From positions 1 through 34,051 of the forward strand of contig NZ_QWGB01000011.1 in NCBI RefSeq assembly GCF_003576345.1: a stretch of 34,051 bases of DNA. Reading direction: 5' to 3'. Every line of letters starts with the position of its first letter. Position 1 is the stretch's first letter. Positions 17,279-25,896 of the stretch are shown here, piece after piece. The stretch comes from Henriciella barbarensis (GTDB lineage: Bacteria > Pseudomonadota > Alphaproteobacteria > Caulobacterales > Hyphomonadaceae). The notes beneath the pieces are model-generated. The model made no database searches. It saw only the letters and a list, made by a program, of their open reading frames with translations, and was not told where the DNA came from. A program made the translations under genes and the position numbers.

Positions 17279-18078
17279 TGAAACCGAATTTGGCAGCCCC
17301 TCTACTCCTCGGCTTCGCGCTCTACGCGACCGGCAGCGCGTTCGCGGAAGACACTAATCCAACCCCGCCCTGGGATCAGGCCGACGCCATCTACGGCGAG
17401 GATGTAATGGCGGACGCTCGCCGGGACGTTCTTGCGGAAGGCGGAGACCAGAAGAGCTTCTACATCCTCTTCAACCAGCTCGAGGCCCAGATGTCTGACG
17501 AGGGCGACAGTTTGTACTGGAACGGACAGGCTTGGTATGGGGGCGATATCAACAAGCTCTGGTTCAAGAGCGAAGGCCGCGCCTCTCTGAATGGAGAGGG
17601 CGTGGATGATGCTGAGATCCAGGCACTCTATTCCCGCGCGGTTGCGCCTTTCTGGAATGTTCAGGCGGGCGTTCGCTACGACATCGAACCGGATAGTCTC
17701 GCGCATGGGGTCGTCGCACTGAATGGTCTGGCGCCCTACTGGTTCGAAGTCGACGCTTCCGCCTTTCTCAGTGAAAAAGGCGATGTAACGGCCCGCATTG
17801 AGGCTGAATATGAGTTGCTCCTGACCCAGCGGCTGATCTTGCAGCCTCGGATCGAAGCAAATCTCTCCGCGCAGGACATACCGGAAAGAGAAACGGGCGC
17901 GGGGCTCAGCACACTCGATGCCGGCTTGCGGCTTCGTTATGAAATTAGACGGGAGTTTGCGCCCTATGTCGGCGTCGAATGGCAAAGCGCCTTCGGCGAG
18001 ACACGCGACATGATCGAGGCCGCAGGCGGTAAAGGCGACGATATCGTCTTTCTCGTGGGCCTGCGGACCTGGTATTAG
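17275..18078 (+). CDS. copB: CopB/PcoB-type outer-membrane copper resistance protein
   Basis: This 267-residue protein has a signal peptide (MMKPNLAAPLLLGFALYATGSAFA), an N-terminal periplasmic segment without the usual Met-rich run, and a beta-barrel domain. YILFNQLEAQ, LWFKSEG, ALYSRAVAPFWNVQAGVRYD and the final VGLRTWY match CopB (PF05275), and the last aromatic residue is typical for outer-membrane insertion. It is coupled to copA by an ATGA overlap. It is thought to bind or pass copper at the outer membrane. It is somewhat shorter than copies with a long His/Met-rich linker. Confidence 0.95.
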   Translation: MMKPNLAAPLLLGFALYATGSAFAEDTNPTPPWDQADAIYGEDVMADARRDVLAEGGDQKSFYILFNQLEAQMSDEGDSLYWNGQAWYGGDINKLWFKSEGRASLNGEGVDDAEIQALYSRAVAPFWNVQAGVRYDIEPDSLAHGVVALNGLAPYWFEVDASAFLSEKGDVTARIEAEYELLLTQRLILQPRIEANLSAQDIPERETGAGLSTLDAGLRLRYEIRREFAPYVGVEWQSAFGETRDMIEAAGGKGDDIVFLVGLRTWY

Positions 18079-18087
18079 GAGAACAAG

Positions 18088-19185
18088 ATGGGCGGTTTCA
18101 TAGAACCCAATATTCACCCCGTGCTGGTGCATTTTACCTATGCCCTCGGCACATCTGCAGCCTTGGCATATGCGGCTGGTCTCCTGGTACCTGTAGGCCG
18201 CTGGCGCGACAGTCTTCGACCGGCCGCTGACTGGATGCTGGCATTGGCTGCCTTGGCGGTTCTGGCCACCATCGCGGCCGGTTTCCAGGCCTATTACAGC
18301 GTTGCTCACGATGCGCCGTCCCATGAAGCGATGACAACCCATCGCAACTGGGCTGTTCTCACGGGCCTCGCCTTACTGACCCTCGCTGGTTGGCGCTGGC
18401 TGAGAAAGGCCGCGTCGCCCGGCCCTGTATTTACGATCAGCGCCCTGGCGGTGGCAGGTCTTTTGACGATTACAGCGTGGTGGGGAGGCACAATTGTCTA
18501 CAAGTACGGACTTGGCGTGCAGAGCCTCCCTGAAGCCAGCGGGCCAGGCCACGATCATGATCATGGCGGCGGGGCCGGTCATGGCGACCAAGGCACGGTG
18601 GATTCAACAGACGATCATCAAGACGCTCACGGAGAGTCTCCATCCGACACGATGGACGGATCATCGGCGAGCGGCGATGGACATGATCACGACCATTCCG
18701 ACGGTGCAGCTGATCGAGAAATGTCAGGCACGGTCCCCGCCGGACACGACAACTCCGACGGCCATCATGACACCAAACCGGTCTCGACTGATGAACAGGC
18801 GATCCTGGATATCATGGCCGCGATCGAAACCGGTTGGGAGACCGGCGATGGCGAACTGTTCCGGCAGAACTTTCTCGACTGGTCAGGCGCCCGGTACTTT
18901 GAATCAGGCGGCGAGAATACTGGCCTGCTCGACCTTGTCGAAAATCATGTCGAGCCCGAAAAAGATACCATTCCGGATCTCGAACTCGACTTCTCGAATA
19001 TAGATGTGCAATTCGAGGGAAGTGACTTTGCATGGGCTGTCGCGGACACAGCGATCAGTGGCACGTTCAGCTCAAATGGCGAACGCCTGGAGCGTATCGG
19101 GAAACAAACGGTGCTGTTCCGCAAGGTCGCCGGCACCTGGCAGGTTATTCACACGCACTCGTCCTCCCGTGCGCCGCGGCCCTGA
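18088..19185 (+). CDS. DUF2231-like membrane domain, His/Asp-rich linker and NTF2-like domain in one protein
   Basis: The 365-residue protein has three parts. Residues 1-145 form four predicted helices starting with IHPVLVHFTYALG, as in DUF2231 membrane proteins. Residues about 150-230 are extremely rich in His, Asp and Gly, including HDHDH, DDHQDAH and GHDHDHSD, which should bind metal. Residues about 235-360 look like an NTF2/SnoaL (DUF4440-type) fold: ILDIMAAIETGWETGDGELF at the start and a TWQVIHTHSSS strand at the end. It follows copB by 9 nt. A periplasmic copper-binding role is inferred. Each domain call is from pattern and could be less exact than stated. Confidence 0.75.
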   Translation: MGGFIEPNIHPVLVHFTYALGTSAALAYAAGLLVPVGRWRDSLRPAADWMLALAALAVLATIAAGFQAYYSVAHDAPSHEAMTTHRNWAVLTGLALLTLAGWRWLRKAASPGPVFTISALAVAGLLTITAWWGGTIVYKYGLGVQSLPEASGPGHDHDHGGGAGHGDQGTVDSTDDHQDAHGESPSDTMDGSSASGDGHDHDHSDGAADREMSGTVPAGHDNSDGHHDTKPVSTDEQAILDIMAAIETGWETGDGELFRQNFLDWSGARYFESGGENTGLLDLVENHVEPEKDTIPDLELDFSNIDVQFEGSDFAWAVADTAISGTFSSNGERLERIGKQTVLFRKVAGTWQVIHTHSSSRAPRP

Positions 19186-19188
19186 TCA

Positions 19189-20256
19189 ATGTCAAACGTT
19201 GCAAACCAGTCGGGTTTGTGGGCGGACCCGCTCTTTGGGGCGAACCATTTCACGTTATTGCGTTGGGGACTGGCTCTCGGCGTGGTTGTCGGTCATGCAT
19301 GGCTGATCCCCACCGGGTATGAACCAACGCGCATTCATGACTGGACGCTCAGTTATCTCGCAGTGAACGGGTTTTTCATTTTGTCCGGGCTACTGATCGC
19401 GAAGAGTCTGGAAATGCGCAAGGATGTGAAGGGCTACGCACGGTCCAGGCTTCTAAGGATTTATCCGGCGCTCATCGTGCTCATGTTGGCCCTTCTTTTC
19501 TTTTTCGGACCTGCGTTTAGCAACCCGGGCGGAATTCGCTACCTAGTTGATTCGGAACCTTGGACTTACGTTCTCCGTGTCCTATTGATGGGAGACCCCC
19601 TGAGCGCGCCGGGCGGCGTATTTGGAATGTCATCAGACCCGGTCTTTAATGGGGCTCTTTGGACAATCCGTTACGAAATGCTTGCCTATGTCTTGGCGGG
19701 GATTGGGTTTTTCAGCGGATTTCTGAAAAATCGGTGGCGGGTGCTGACGTCGCTTCTGATTTCGCAACTTTTTTATTTGGTACTGCAACATGCGTCGATC
19801 CTGAATGATGCGCCCGACGGCGTTGTCGCACTCTTTCGGTTCACCACCGCTTTTTTGTTGGGCATGACGCTATGGCACTTTCCGGTTTTGCGACGTGCGG
19901 GATGGCTTTCAATATGCGTTGCAATAGGCAGTTTTCTGCTTCTTGGCCGCACCCCGATCGGTGAAACACTTGCAAATATCACGCTCGCCGCCGGATTGAT
20001 GCACTTCGGCCTGGTACGAAGCGCCTCCCGCACAATCGCGACCATGCCGGACTATTCCTACGGGATATATATCTGGCATTATCCAGTCCTACAGAGCGTT
20101 TTGCTCCTTAATCCCGACATGCATCCTGTTGCCCTGCTCGCCGTGTCCGCGCCGCCAGTGATCCTTGCGGCGGCGGCGTCATGGCACGTGATCGAGAAAC
20201 CGGCGCTGCAGTTGAAAAAGAGGAGACGAACTACTGGAAGGCTCGGCGAAAGGTAA
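19189..20256 (+). CDS. Acyltransferase family 3 membrane protein
   Basis: This 355-residue protein has about ten predicted helices. Conserved signs are LLRWGLALGVVVGHAW near the N-terminus (catalytic His of family 3), NGFFILSGLLIAKSL, ARSRLLRIYPAL and YSYGIYIWHYPVLQ late in the protein. Such enzymes move acyl groups onto sugars or other envelope molecules. It begins 3 nt after the previous stop, so it should belong to the cop operon, although no copper role is known for the family. Its codons seem slightly richer in A/T than those of its neighbours, which may indicate separate origin. Confidence 0.9.
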   Translation: MSNVANQSGLWADPLFGANHFTLLRWGLALGVVVGHAWLIPTGYEPTRIHDWTLSYLAVNGFFILSGLLIAKSLEMRKDVKGYARSRLLRIYPALIVLMLALLFFFGPAFSNPGGIRYLVDSEPWTYVLRVLLMGDPLSAPGGVFGMSSDPVFNGALWTIRYEMLAYVLAGIGFFSGFLKNRWRVLTSLLISQLFYLVLQHASILNDAPDGVVALFRFTTAFLLGMTLWHFPVLRRAGWLSICVAIGSFLLLGRTPIGETLANITLAAGLMHFGLVRSASRTIATMPDYSYGIYIWHYPVLQSVLLLNPDMHPVALLAVSAPPVILAAAASWHVIEKPALQLKKRRRTTGRLGER

Positions 20257-20289
20257 AGCCGTGAAGCACGGGACAACAAAATCTTGTTT

Positions 20290-20306
20290 ATACCCTATAG
20301 GGGTAT
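20290..20306 (+). promoter_or_regulatory. CsoR-type operator, copy 2
   Basis: ATACCC-TATAG-GGGTAT is an inverted repeat with perfect 6-bp arms and a 5-bp centre, 66 bp before the DUF5676 start. The same arms recur in the csoR upstream site. It fits published CsoR operators in form; binding is inferred. Confidence 0.78.
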
Positions 20307-20372
20307 TATGTGTCTGTTGTCGGCATACCGCCGATGCAATGCTTTGCCACGAACCCGCAGGAAGGCGACCTC

Positions 20373-20633
20373 ATGAAAATTACATCTGTGGGACATGCCG
20401 TGTCCCTATTTCTCGTCATTACATTTCTGATCTGCATCGTTTGGGGGCTCGTGACGCCGCCTAGCCTTCACATGCATCCGGCATGGCAGGATCTACTGCC
20501 CGGATTCGAGTTTGGGACGCTGACCGGTATCCTGATCGGCCTTGTCGAGAGCTATCTCTATGGCTGGTACGTCGCCATTCTGTTCGTTCCCTTGTTTAAC
20601 TTCTTCAACCGAAACAGCAGCGCACAAAAGTAA
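20373..20633 (+). CDS. DUF5676 family two-helix membrane protein
   Basis: The 86-residue protein has a first helix (VSLFLVITFLICIVWGLV), then HMHPAWQDLLPGF, and a second helix with GLVESYLYGWYVAILFVPLFNFF, matching DUF5676. GGAAGG lies 7-13 bp before ATG 20373; a GTG at 20310 is possible but would leave no room for a ribosome binding site after the operator. It precedes the copper ATPase by 47 nt and is probably co-transcribed. DUF5676 genes are often seen near metal transporters; their function is unknown. Confidence 0.85.
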   Translation: MKITSVGHAVSLFLVITFLICIVWGLVTPPSLHMHPAWQDLLPGFEFGTLTGILIGLVESYLYGWYVAILFVPLFNFFNRNSSAQK

Positions 20634-20680
20634 TGCAGACCCTCGTCCTGTGAAGCACTCCTGCTGAAAGACTAAGAGCC

Positions 20681-22906
20681 ATGACCCACGACACCTCTCA
20701 CGTCCATTCCGGACATGCGTGCCATCACGACGATCAGGCCACTCCAGAGAAGCCTGATGATGCCTATGATAAGCTTCCCGACGGCTATGCGGGCACCGTG
20801 TGGACCTGTCCGATGCATCCGCAGGTACGCGAAATTGCTAATACAGGCTGTCCGATCTGCGGCATGGCACTCGAACCTGAAACGGTGACGGCCGAACAGG
20901 ATACCAGCGAACTCGATGACATGACGCGGCGCTTCTGGGTCGCCTTTGTCTTCTCGGCGCCACTGCTCGCCTTTGTCATGGGCGAAATGATTCCCGGCAG
21001 CCCGCTCGGACAACGGCTTGATCCGACATGGAGTGTCTGGCTGCAGGCCTTGATCGCGACACCTGTCGTCGTTTGGGCCGGCTGGCCCTTCTTCGTGCGC
21101 GGCTGGCAATCCGTGAAACGACGCAACCTCAACATGTTCACCCTGATCGCTATGGGCGTCGGCGTCGCTTACGTTTATTCACTTGTCGCCACGATCGCCC
21201 CCGACATCTTCCCGGACACGTTTAGGGGCCATGGTGGCAATGTCGCGGTCTACTACGAAGCGGCCGCCGTGATCGTGACGCTGGTTCTACTTGGCCAGGT
21301 GCTCGAACTGCGCGCCCGCAGCGCCACCTCAGGAGCCATTCGTGCGCTGCTGGAGCTTGCTCCCGCCACTGCGCGCAGGATTGCTGACGATGGCAGCGAA
21401 CAGGATGTCAATCTCGCGGATGTAAAGTCCGGCGACAAGCTGCGGGTCCGGCCAGGCGAAAAAATCCCGGTCGATGGCGAGGTCGTCGACGGCCATGGGT
21501 CGGTTGACGAATCCATGGTCACCGGCGAACCTTTGCCCGTTGAAAAAACTGCTGGCGCCCGTGTAACGGGAGGGACGGTCAACGGAACCGGTTCGCTGGT
21601 CATGGAGGCGACGCATGTCGGCGAGGACACGCTCTTGTCCCAGATTGTGCGAATGGTCGCCGCCGCACAGCGATCCCGCGCCCCAATTCAGCGGCTTGCT
21701 GATCTCGTCGCCGCATGGTTCGTTCCTGCTGTTATTGGAATAGCGATCCTGACCTTTGTCGTGTGGGCCGTGTTTGGGCCCGATCCGGCGATGGCTTTTG
21801 CAATCGTGAATGCCGTTGCCGTCCTGATCATCGCATGTCCCTGTGCGCTAGGTCTGGCAACCCCAATGTCGATCATGGTCGGCACCGGCAAGGGCGCGTC
21901 CAACGGCATTCTGATCAAGAATGCTGAAGCGTTAGAAACGCTTGAGAAGGTCGATACGATCGTGGTCGACAAGACCGGGACGTTGACGCTCGGACGCCCC
22001 GAACTGGTGCGCGTCGAGCCAAGCGAAGGCTTCGACGAAGGCTCGTTGCTTAGTCTCGTAGCTGCCGTGGAACGTTTGAGCGAGCATCCACTTGCCGACG
22101 CGATCGTGCGTGGCGCAAAGGCCAAGGGCGCACCCAACAAGGACGCGCACGGGTTTGAATCCGTCACTGGCGAAGGTGCACAGGCAAGCGTCGAAGGCCA
22201 AACCGTTGTCATCGGCAACAGAAAGATGATGCAGCGGATCGGGGGCTGGTCGGACGACCTCGGGGCAAGCGCTGACCAGTACCGCGCCGAAGGACAGACG
22301 GTTATGTTCGTCGCCGTCGACGGAAAGCCGGCAGGCCTTGTCTCCGTAGCCGACCCGATCAAGGAGACAACACCGGAGGCCATTAAACGCCTCCATGCCG
22401 AAGGGCTGAAGATCGTGATGTTGACAGGTGACAATGAGACGACAGCCCGCGCGGTTGCCGACAAGGTCGGCATCGACGAGGTTCACGCCGACGTCTCGCC
22501 TGAAGACAAGCATCGGATCGTCTCCGAACTCCAGAAAAACGGTGCCCGCGTGGCCATGTGCGGTGACGGCATCAATGATGCGCCTGCTCTCGCACAGGCA
22601 GATGTCGGAATCGCGATGGGAACCGGAACCGATGTAGCCATGGAGAGTGCAGGTGTAACCCTTGTGAAAGGCGATCTTATCGGGGTCGCAAAGGCCCGGG
22701 AGCTCAGCCACGCAACGATGCGTAACATCCGCCAGAACCTTTTCTTCGCCTTCATCTATAATACGCTCGGTCTGCCGGTTGCCGCCGGCATTCTGTATCC
22801 CTTCTTTGGCCTGCTACTGAGCCCGATGATCGCGGCGGCCGCCATGAGTTTCAGCTCGGTCTCTGTCATCGGCAACGCCTTGCGGCTGAGATCCCTTAAG
22901 CTCTAA
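20681..22906 (+). CDS. Cu(I)-exporting P1B-type ATPase (CopA-type)
   Basis: This 741-residue inner-membrane pump exports Cu(I), and probably Ag(I), from the cytosol. In order it has a His-rich leader (residues 1-20), a heavy-metal-binding domain ([10 protein letters not shown]...CPICGM, about 41-63) in place of HMA domains, the A-domain TGEPLPVEK, the membrane site CPC (386-388, in [12 protein letters not shown]), the phosphorylation site DKTGT (D430), SEHPLA in the N-domain and [17 protein letters not shown] in TM7 and MSFSS in TM8 are the P1B-1 signature for monovalent copper. It is usually called copA or actP; no symbol is given to avoid confusion with the oxidase. Confidence 0.96.
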   Translation: MTHDTSHVHSGHACHHDDQATPEKPDDAYDKLPDGYAGTVWTCPMHPQVREIANTGCPICGMALEPETVTAEQDTSELDDMTRRFWVAFVFSAPLLAFVMGEMIPGSPLGQRLDPTWSVWLQALIATPVVVWAGWPFFVRGWQSVKRRNLNMFTLIAMGVGVAYVYSLVATIAPDIFPDTFRGHGGNVAVYYEAAAVIVTLVLLGQVLELRARSATSGAIRALLELAPATARRIADDGSEQDVNLADVKSGDKLRVRPGEKIPVDGEVVDGHGSVDESMVTGEPLPVEKTAGARVTGGTVNGTGSLVMEATHVGEDTLLSQIVRMVAAAQRSRAPIQRLADLVAAWFVPAVIGIAILTFVVWAVFGPDPAMAFAIVNAVAVLIIACPCALGLATPMSIMVGTGKGASNGILIKNAEALETLEKVDTIVVDKTGTLTLGRPELVRVEPSEGFDEGSLLSLVAAVERLSEHPLADAIVRGAKAKGAPNKDAHGFESVTGEGAQASVEGQTVVIGNRKMMQRIGGWSDDLGASADQYRAEGQTVMFVAVDGKPAGLVSVADPIKETTPEAIKRLHAEGLKIVMLTGDNETTARAVADKVGIDEVHADVSPEDKHRIVSELQKNGARVAMCGDGINDAPALAQADVGIAMGTGTDVAMESAGVTLVKGDLIGVAKARELSHATMRNIRQNLFFAFIYNTLGLPVAAGILYPFFGLLLSPMIAAAAMSFSSVSVIGNALRLRSLKL

Positions 22907-22923
22907 CTTTTCGGAGCACAGAC

Positions 22924-23424
22924 ATGTCCAGACTGGTTGGTATGAGCGCGCTTGGCGGGCTGATCATTGCAGCCCTGATAGTGGGCGTGATGCTCTTGAC
23001 CGCGTCGCCTGCAGCGAACGCGCAAACGGTCACCGTTCACAAGACGCCGTGGTGCGGTTGCTGCGCCGCTTGGGTGGACCACCTGCATGACGAGGGTTTC
23101 GACGTCATCGTGAAAGAGGAAGAGGACCTGACACCCATTCGGTCACAGCTCGGTGTTCGGGCTGAGCTGATGAGTTGCCATACCGCAGAAGTCGCCGGAT
23201 ATGTAGTTGAAGGTCACGTCCCTGCTCGGGAAATAAGACGCTTGCTCGAAGAAAAGCCTGACGTTGACGGCCTCTCGATCCCCGGCATGCCGCAAGGCTC
23301 TCCCGGCATGGAAACACCGAACGCGCCAGATCCGTTTGATGTCATCATCTTCTCTGGAGAGGATGCCAGGACGGAAGCCTCCTATCGGGGAACGCGATTG
23401 GTCTCTGAACCGGCCAGACCATGA
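22924..23424 (+). CDS. DUF411 metal-binding protein
   Basis: The 166-residue protein starts with a membrane-spanning signal (residues about 8-33) and then carries the DUF411 hallmarks. These are HKTPWCGCCAAW (C44, C46, C47), MSCHTAEVAGYVVEGHVPA and SIPGMPQGSPGME. The domain is thioredoxin-like and linked to copper or other soft metals; the mechanism is not settled. It follows the P1B ATPase by 17 nt, and its stop overlaps the permease start (ATGA at 23421-23424). It is probably exported to the periplasm, where the CxCC group could bind Cu(I). Confidence 0.92.
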   Translation: MSRLVGMSALGGLIIAALIVGVMLLTASPAANAQTVTVHKTPWCGCCAAWVDHLHDEGFDVIVKEEEDLTPIRSQLGVRAELMSCHTAEVAGYVVEGHVPAREIRRLLEEKPDVDGLSIPGMPQGSPGMETPNAPDPFDVIIFSGEDARTEASYRGTRLVSEPARP

Positions 23425-24764
23425 GTAAGGATGAGTACAAGCAAGGATCACTGACGCTCGCTGGCACCGTCGCCATGGGGACGGGTGTGATGATTGGTGC
23501 CGGCATCTTTGCCCTGACCGGCCAGGTCGCTGGATTTGCAGGCGACCTGTTTCCGCTCGCCTTCCTCACGGCCGCCATCATCAGCGGATTCAGCGCCTAT
23601 TCCTATATCAAAGTCTCCAACAAGTATCCGAGCGCCGGCGGGATCGCGATGATACTCCAACGCGCTTACGGGCCGTCTACCGTGACCGGAAGCGCCGCCC
23701 TGCTGATGGCGTTCTCGATGATCATCAATGAAAGCCTGGTCGCCCGCACGTTCGGTACGTACACGCTGCAGCTGTTCGGCGTCGAAGGCGGCCCACTTGT
23801 CCCCTTGCTGGCAATCGGATTGATCATCATGGCTTTCGTGATCAATGTTGCCGGCAATCAGGTGATCGGCGGCGTGTCCAAGGTCACGGCCATTCTCAAG
23901 GTTGGTGGCATACTGATTTTCGCGCTTGTTGCGCTTTGGGCTGCGGGATTCAGCTTCCAGCCCGCAGCAGATGGCTTTGCCGACAACACGTCTGCAAGCG
24001 GATTTCTAGCCGGAGTCGCACTCGCCATACTAGCCTATAAGGGATTCACCACCATCACGAACAGTGGCGACGAGGTGAAGGAACCGAACCGCAACGTCGG
24101 GCGGGCCATCATGATCTCGCTTGCGCTCTGCACGTTCATCTATCTCCTTGTCTGTTTCTCTGTCGGATCAACCCTCACTGTCTCGGAGATTGTTGCGGCG
24201 AAGGACTATGCCCTTGCCGAGGCGGCTCGGCCTGCACTTGGAAACTATGGATTATGGTTCACAGTAACGATTGCGATCATCGCGACAGCTTCAGGCCTGC
24301 TTGCCAGCTTGTTTGCCGTCTCCCGCATGCTCGCCATGCTGACCGACATGAACCTGATTCCGCATAGACATTTCGGCATGCCCGGAACGGTACAGCGTCA
24401 TACGCTCGTCTATACGGTTGTGGCTGCCGGATTGCTCGCGGCTTTCTTCGATCTCAGTCGCATCGCTTCGCTTGGCGCAATCTTCTATCTGGTCATGGAT
24501 ATCATCATCCATTGGGGCGTCTTCCGGCATTTGAGAAAGGAAGTCGGCGCCGCACCTGCAATCCTTATCTGTGCAATGGCGCTCGATGCCGTCGTCCTGA
24601 TCGCCTTCCTCGTCCTGAAGTGGCAAGCCGATCCAGTCATCATCCTGATCGCGGCTTTCGGCATAGCTGCAGTGTTTTCATTCGAGCATTTCTTCCTGAA
24701 ACAGCTCCGCGATAATCCTCCCGGAGAGGGGGCCGGAAACGACCAACACAAAGCCCATTTATGA
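23421..24764 (+). CDS. APC-family amino-acid permease-like transporter
   Basis: The 447-residue protein has about twelve predicted helices and the APC start pattern (TVAMGTGVMIGAGIFALTG), followed by PLAFLTAAIISGFSAYSYIKVS and the central GFTTITNSGDEVKEPNRNV, which is typical of the superfamily. Its substrate cannot be read from the sequence. It overlaps the DUF411 gene and the channel gene by ATGA at each end, so all three should be translated together. Amino acids chelate copper, so transport of a ligand is one possibility, but that is inference. Confidence 0.9.
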   Translation: MSKDEYKQGSLTLAGTVAMGTGVMIGAGIFALTGQVAGFAGDLFPLAFLTAAIISGFSAYSYIKVSNKYPSAGGIAMILQRAYGPSTVTGSAALLMAFSMIINESLVARTFGTYTLQLFGVEGGPLVPLLAIGLIIMAFVINVAGNQVIGGVSKVTAILKVGGILIFALVALWAAGFSFQPAADGFADNTSASGFLAGVALAILAYKGFTTITNSGDEVKEPNRNVGRAIMISLALCTFIYLLVCFSVGSTLTVSEIVAAKDYALAEAARPALGNYGLWFTVTIAIIATASGLLASLFAVSRMLAMLTDMNLIPHRHFGMPGTVQRHTLVYTVVAAGLLAAFFDLSRIASLGAIFYLVMDIIIHWGVFRHLRKEVGAAPAILICAMALDAVVLIAFLVLKWQADPVIILIAAFGIAAVFSFEHFFLKQLRDNPPGEGAGNDQHKAHL

Positions 24765-25210
24765 TCATTGCAAGCTTGATTGGACTGCTCACTTTTGCTC
24801 TGGCGAGTACGTTACATTATTTCGCACTGGCGCACCTGAACCTACGCCTGAACCATGAAGCGCGCTCAGGACTCCCGATCGTACTCTCTGGGATTGTAGG
24901 TGCAGACTTGGCGCACCTGGCTGAGGCAACGCTCTATGCAACCAGCTTCAAGCTACTGGATGTCTTTGATTTAGGTGGTTTCAAGGGCGGCGAAGCGGAC
25001 GGGTTCATGGACATATTCTATTTCTCCCTCGTCAACTACACATCGCTTGGGCTGGGCGATATCTATCCAACCGGACATTCGCGGTTCCTGGCCGGACTGG
25101 AATCACTCAATGGTTTCCTGCTGATTTCCTGCTCGGCATCCTTCATTTTCCTTCTTATGCGAAACCAAATGGATGGCCCAACTTCAGGCGGAATTCAAAA
25201 ATCTGGTTAG
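24761..25210 (+). CDS. Two-helix ion channel-like protein
   Basis: This 149-residue membrane protein has an N-terminal hydrophobic helix, a second helix around residues 40-65, then a pore region with NYTSLGLGDIYPTG and a final helix. The pore loop resembles the K+-channel filter (TxGxGD) seen in Ion_trans_2 proteins, with LGLGD in the place of VGYGD. It lacks a regulatory domain. It is coupled to the APC permease by an ATGA overlap. Selectivity is not predictable because the filter differs from the K+ consensus. Confidence 0.82.
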   Translation: MIIASLIGLLTFALASTLHYFALAHLNLRLNHEARSGLPIVLSGIVGADLAHLAEATLYATSFKLLDVFDLGGFKGGEADGFMDIFYFSLVNYTSLGLGDIYPTGHSRFLAGLESLNGFLLISCSASFIFLLMRNQMDGPTSGGIQKSG

Positions 25211-25248
25211 CACGGAACTGTTTACACCCTTCTCCGTTAGTCGTGGAA

Positions 25249-25265
25249 ATACCCCACCACTGTAT
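25249..25265 (+). promoter_or_regulatory. Possible degenerate CsoR-type site
   Basis: ATACCCC-ACC-ACTGTAT keeps one full arm of the palindrome seen at 20290 and 27336, but only GTAT in the other. It lies directly before the AAGGAGG of the DUF305 gene. Weak evidence, reported because of its place in the copper cluster. Confidence 0.35.
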
Positions 25266-25272
25266 AAGGAGG
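25266..25272 (+). promoter_or_regulatory. Ribosome binding site deciding the DUF305 start
   Basis: AAGGAGG is a near-perfect anti-Shine-Dalgarno match. It excludes the ATG at 25273 (no gap) and favours GTG 25282 (9 nt) over ATG 25288 (15 nt). Confidence 0.6.
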
Positions 25273-25281
25273 ATGTTGAAA

Positions 25282-25842
25282 GTGGATATGAAGAATAGTT
25301 ATTGGCGGTTCGGCGCAATGATCATCACATCGATGATCGTAATGTTTGGGCTGATGTATCTCAACACTTATGCGTGGGAGCATGTTCGCTGGAGTGAGAC
25401 GCGCTTTTACATGGCGTTCATTATGGGTGCGGCGATGGCCGTCGTGATGCTGAGCTTCATGCTCAACATGTACAAGGACAGCCGCATCAATATCAGTATA
25501 TTCGTTGGCGCTGCCGTCGTGTTCGTCCTGGCGTTGTGGCTGGTGCGCAGCCAAAGCACGGTCGAGGACCGGTCGTACATGAAAGCGATGATCCCCCACC
25601 ACTCCATTGCCATCATGACCAGTGAACGCGCCGGCATCGACGATGTCCGTGTACGTGAGCTTGCCGACGAGATCATCACGGCCCAGCGCCGCGAGATAAA
25701 GGAAATGGAGTGGCTGATTTCGGACATCGCGGAGAATGGTCCGGCGTCGACCGAGAGCGAGGCGGAAAGCCGTCCCGTGCCCCCTTTTGAAGGCACGCTC
25801 AATCCAGAAGACGCTGCCGGTGCATCCATCGCCGAGGACTGA
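25282..25842 (+). CDS. DUF305 domain-containing membrane protein
   Basis: About 186 residues: three predicted N-terminal helices (RFGAMIITSMIVMFGLMYLNTY, then two more up to residue 90), followed by a DUF305 segment. That segment has the diagnostic MIPHHSIAIMTSERAG, and RVRELADEIITAQRREIKEMEWL forms the second helix. DUF305 proteins bind metal through His and Met and often sit with copper-resistance genes. The tail is Glu/Ser-rich and disordered-looking. Start chosen as GTG 25282 from the ribosome binding site; ATG 25288 is the alternative. The gene is 71 nt after the channel gene and 54 nt before the MBL/rhodanese gene. Confidence 0.88.
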   Translation: MDMKNSYWRFGAMIITSMIVMFGLMYLNTYAWEHVRWSETRFYMAFIMGAAMAVVMLSFMLNMYKDSRINISIFVGAAVVFVLALWLVRSQSTVEDRSYMKAMIPHHSIAIMTSERAGIDDVRVRELADEIITAQRREIKEMEWLISDIAENGPASTESEAESRPVPPFEGTLNPEDAAGASIAED

Positions 25843-25896
25843 CGTGCTTTCCACGTCCAGTCAGACCCATTCGATCCCGAAAAGGAGCGAAACAGA

